Part shown: positions 62,454 to 64,000 of the stretch, one piece after another
Numbering within the stretch: position 1 is the first letter of the stretch
How the letters are laid out: each line of letters starts with the position of its first letter
Assembly: GCF_029714425.1 (NCBI RefSeq)
Contig: NZ_CP121668.1
Span: forward strand, 9,693,501-9,757,500
Source of the DNA: Bradyrhizobium sp. CB2312
GTDB taxonomy: Bacteria > Pseudomonadota > Alphaproteobacteria > Rhizobiales > Xanthobacteraceae
DNA length: 64,000 nucleotides
Direction: 5' to 3'
Notes under the pieces: model-generated
Seen by the model: only the letters and a program-made list of their open reading frames with translations
Told to the model about the DNA's origin: nothing
Databases searched by the model: none
Made by a program: the position numbers and the translations under genes

Positions 62454-63353
62454 CTACCCCTCGGACTGATCAGCAACGTCACCCAGTTTGTGGACTTCGA
62501 CGCGCACGGACATGCCGAGGTAGTCCTCGGAGCTTCCCAACCATGCCCCCGCAAGAGGCACGGCCTGAGCGGGGTGCCGCGCGAGCGCGACAGGAATGAG
62601 ATCGAATCCGGCGTTGATGTGATTGGTCGGATCGTAGTTCATCCAACCGGCGCCGGGCAGGAACACCTGCACCCACGCATGGGTGGCGCCCGAACCGGCC
62701 ATCCCGATCTCGCCCCCATCGAGCGCCGCATCATAGATGTAACCGCTGACAAAGCGGGCCGCGAAGCCGAGCCGGCGCAAGGCCTCGATCATGAGCCACG
62801 CATAGTCCCTGCACGTTCCCGACCTCGCGTGCAAGGTTTGCGCGGGCGCAAGGGTCCCCTCCGCCTCCCGTGCCTGGTAGTTGAATCCGTCGCGGAAAGC
62901 GTCGAGCATCTGCTCCAGAGCACCGATCGTCTTGCCGTTGACGACAAAGCTCCTGGCCCACTCTGCGAGGGCAAGGTCAGGATCCTCGGTGTGCGGGCGC
63001 ATGAAGCCGACGAGGTCGTTCCATTCGTCCGGCGTGTACTGCACGGGCATTCTCTCGGCCCGCCGCTCCAGCACGAACTGCTTCACGTCCTTGGCCCCGA
63101 AATGAATGCCCCGAAACTGAAACGTGAAGATCAACTCGCTGCCGGGCTCCTCGATCTCGATCTCCGCTATGTTGTTTGAAAGGCTGTCGCTAATCCACCG
63201 GATCCGCGAGCGAAGATTGGTGCCTGCGGACCAGCTTAGCAAGCGCCCGCCCGCTCCGCGCCGCGGCAGGAACATTGCGCGATGCGGGCCAAACGTCACC
63301 GGCCTGGCATAGTTGTAGGTCGTGGTGTGCTTGATCTCGAAGATAATGCCCAT
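62454..63353 (-). CDS. Transglutaminase-like domain protein
   Basis: 299-aa cytoplasmic protein. An N-terminal beta-rich domain (bacterial transglutaminase-like N-terminal region, about 3-85) begins MGIIFEIKHTTTYNYARPV. The papain-like core has the catalytic triad Cys181 in SGTCRDYAWL, His225 in GATHAWVQVF and Asp241 in MNYDPTNH. Such proteins are thought to be peptidases or cross-linking enzymes; the substrate is unknown. ATG 63351-63353 is chosen because GGAGG lies 4 nt upstream; more upstream starts lack a site. The gene is convergent with the LTxxQ gene. Confidence 0.9.
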   Translation of the reverse strand: MGIIFEIKHTTTYNYARPVTFGPHRAMFLPRRGAGGRLLSWSAGTNLRSRIRWISDSLSNNIAEIEIEEPGSELIFTFQFRGIHFGAKDVKQFVLERRAERMPVQYTPDEWNDLVGFMRPHTEDPDLALAEWARSFVVNGKTIGALEQMLDAFRDGFNYQAREAEGTLAPAQTLHARSGTCRDYAWLMIEALRRLGFAARFVSGYIYDAALDGGEIGMAGSGATHAWVQVFLPGAGWMNYDPTNHINAGFDLIPVALARHPAQAVPLAGAWLGSSEDYLGMSVRVEVHKLGDVADQSEG

Positions 63354-63555
63354 TGCGCCTCCGAGCATGATCGCATGATCCTCGGCCGAACGCGCCATCG
63401 GGCCGATGCCATCCTTTCGGTCCGGCGGCGCAATGATGCCATGGCTCCGTGCTCCGCGCAGTGAATGCGCTGATTGGCTCTACAGTGGGAATGAGCTGCG
63501 AGGCCTGAATGAAACGGCTGGAACCGCGGCATCGAAGCCGAGGCCCGGACGTTTC

Positions 63556-63825
63556 TCAGCGACACACGTAGGAACCATTCACGAGTACGCGCACACATGC
63601 TGTACCGGCAGCCGCCGCGCCGACCGCAGCTCCTCCTACGACTGCCCGTCGCGTCTGTCTGCGCGCAACGCCTGCGACGCTCATCGGTGTTGCCGGTCGT
63701 CCGACCCTGGCTTCTGCGCCTTGTACAAGCGACAGGCCGTCGCTTTCCGTCCAATTGATCGCGCCAAATCCGCATGCCAGCCCGATTGCTACCAACGCGA
63801 TCTGCATTCCGCGAGACCTTTTCAT
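63556..63825 (-). CDS. Small secreted hypothetical protein, 89 aa
   Basis: An N-terminal hydrophobic segment (MKRSRGMQIALVAIGLACGFGA) acts as signal peptide or anchor. A short tail follows with the motif RRQTRRAVVGGAAVGAAAAG (basic, then Ala/Gly-rich) and two cysteines near the end (TACVRVLVNGSYVCR). I do not recognise a family with a known function; similar short proteins occur in Bradyrhizobium. ATG 63823-63825 follows GAGGAGG. A perfect FixK-type box lies about 69 bp upstream. Confidence 0.7.
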   Translation of the reverse strand: MKRSRGMQIALVAIGLACGFGAINWTESDGLSLVQGAEARVGRPATPMSVAGVARRQTRRAVVGGAAVGAAAAGTACVRVLVNGSYVCR

Positions 63826-64000
63826 CACGAGCCTCCTCGCAGTCAGTATTCCTTGGCTGCCGATACTTTCCCCGATGGCGAATGCGCCGTTTGATCTACA
63901 TCAACAGGGAGAAGCCACCCTGGACGAGGGTTGCCCATTCGGAAGTTTGGCAAGCTGCCACGGCGCACGAAACGGTGTCGAGCCTTCATGCCTTTGCGGC
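63826..64000. other. Right-edge intergenic region
   Basis: Contains the leader of the 89-aa gene and a FixK-type box at 63888-63901. The last 100 bases show no gene I can support; a plus-strand gene may begin beyond the edge. Confidence 0.5.
63888..63901 (-). promoter_or_regulatory. FNR/FixK box (anaerobox) at the right edge
   Basis: TTGATCTACATCAA fits TTGAT-N4-ATCAA exactly. Its centre is about 70 bp upstream of the 89-aa gene; a -10-like AAGTAT (63860-63865) is at the spacing expected for class II activation. A divergent plus-strand gene beyond the window could share it. Confidence 0.72.

Noticed and set aside
63296..63775. 159-codon minus-strand frame overlapping two supported genes
   Set aside because: It overlaps the start of the transglutaminase-like gene and most of the 89-aa gene in another frame and is Arg/Ser-rich, as expected of a shadow.

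Overview
The window is 64 kb of GC-rich alphaproteobacterial chromosome. It is most likely from Bradyrhizobium or a close relative in the Nitrobacteraceae. The evidence is the protein content (a RegS/RegR-type redox pair, GlnD, MmcB, HWE histidine kinase, several amino-acid-type ABC systems, c-di-GMP enzymes, PHB depolymerase) and the many dispersed palindromic intergenic repeats typical of that group. I see no insertion sequence, prophage, CRISPR array, rRNA operon or replication origin. This reads as core chromosome with a light accessory component, and most of the long antisense reading frames are GC-driven shadows.

Layout. 1-7.4 kb: 3' end of a beta-ketoadipyl-CoA thiolase gene, mutS, a soluble three-PAS chemotaxis-type transducer and a membrane protein. 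7.4-10.8 kb: an OsmC-like protein and a sulfonate/nitrate/taurine-type ABC importer (ATPase, permease, binding protein, all on the minus strand). 11-18.5 kb: glnD, ogt, a DUF1304 membrane protein, two tandem paralogous periplasmic binding proteins without their own transporter, and a DUF1330 protein. 18.6-26.7 kb: class A penicillin-binding protein, an orphan 218-aa protein, a YgjP-type metallohydrolase, a hairpin-rich non-coding stretch, intracellular PHB depolymerase and an ABC-2 exporter. 26.8-29.4 kb: regS-regR and mmcB. 29.7-35.5 kb: two convergent GH13 enzymes, an MBL-fold hydrolase and a PHB-depolymerase-family esterase. 35.7-42.9 kb: DHA2-type MFS pump, soluble transhydrogenase, LLM flavin monooxygenase, cytochrome P450 and an SDR. 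43-46 kb: HWE sensor kinase and a GGDEF-EAL protein. 46.2-56.4 kb: a catabolic block made of a PAS/sigma-54 activator, an MHS-family symporter, a fused CoA-transferase and a complete five-gene branched-chain amino-acid-type ABC importer. 56.6-60.8 kb: an overlapping pair of c-di-GMP genes, then tRNA-Arg(CCG). 60.9-64 kb: small periplasmic proteins, an LTxxQ (Spy-like) protein and a transglutaminase-like protein; two promoters here carry perfect FNR/FixK boxes.

How parts work together. The sigma-54 activator, a near-consensus -24/-12 promoter with upstream dyads, the symporter and the CoA-transferase look like one inducible module for taking up an organic acid and activating it to its CoA ester; the adjacent ABC importer may widen the substrate range. 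The RegSR pair and the two FixK-type boxes point to low-oxygen control. Three proteins with GGDEF domains, two of them also EAL, plus the PAS transducer give the window a strong c-di-GMP/sensory character.

The least explained items are the multi-hairpin non-coding region at 23.1-23.34 kb, the regulatory architecture at 47.68-47.82 kb, a very strong hairpin between the symporter and CoA-transferase genes, the small anaerobox-controlled genes at the right end, and nested repeat insertions in the intergenic spaces.
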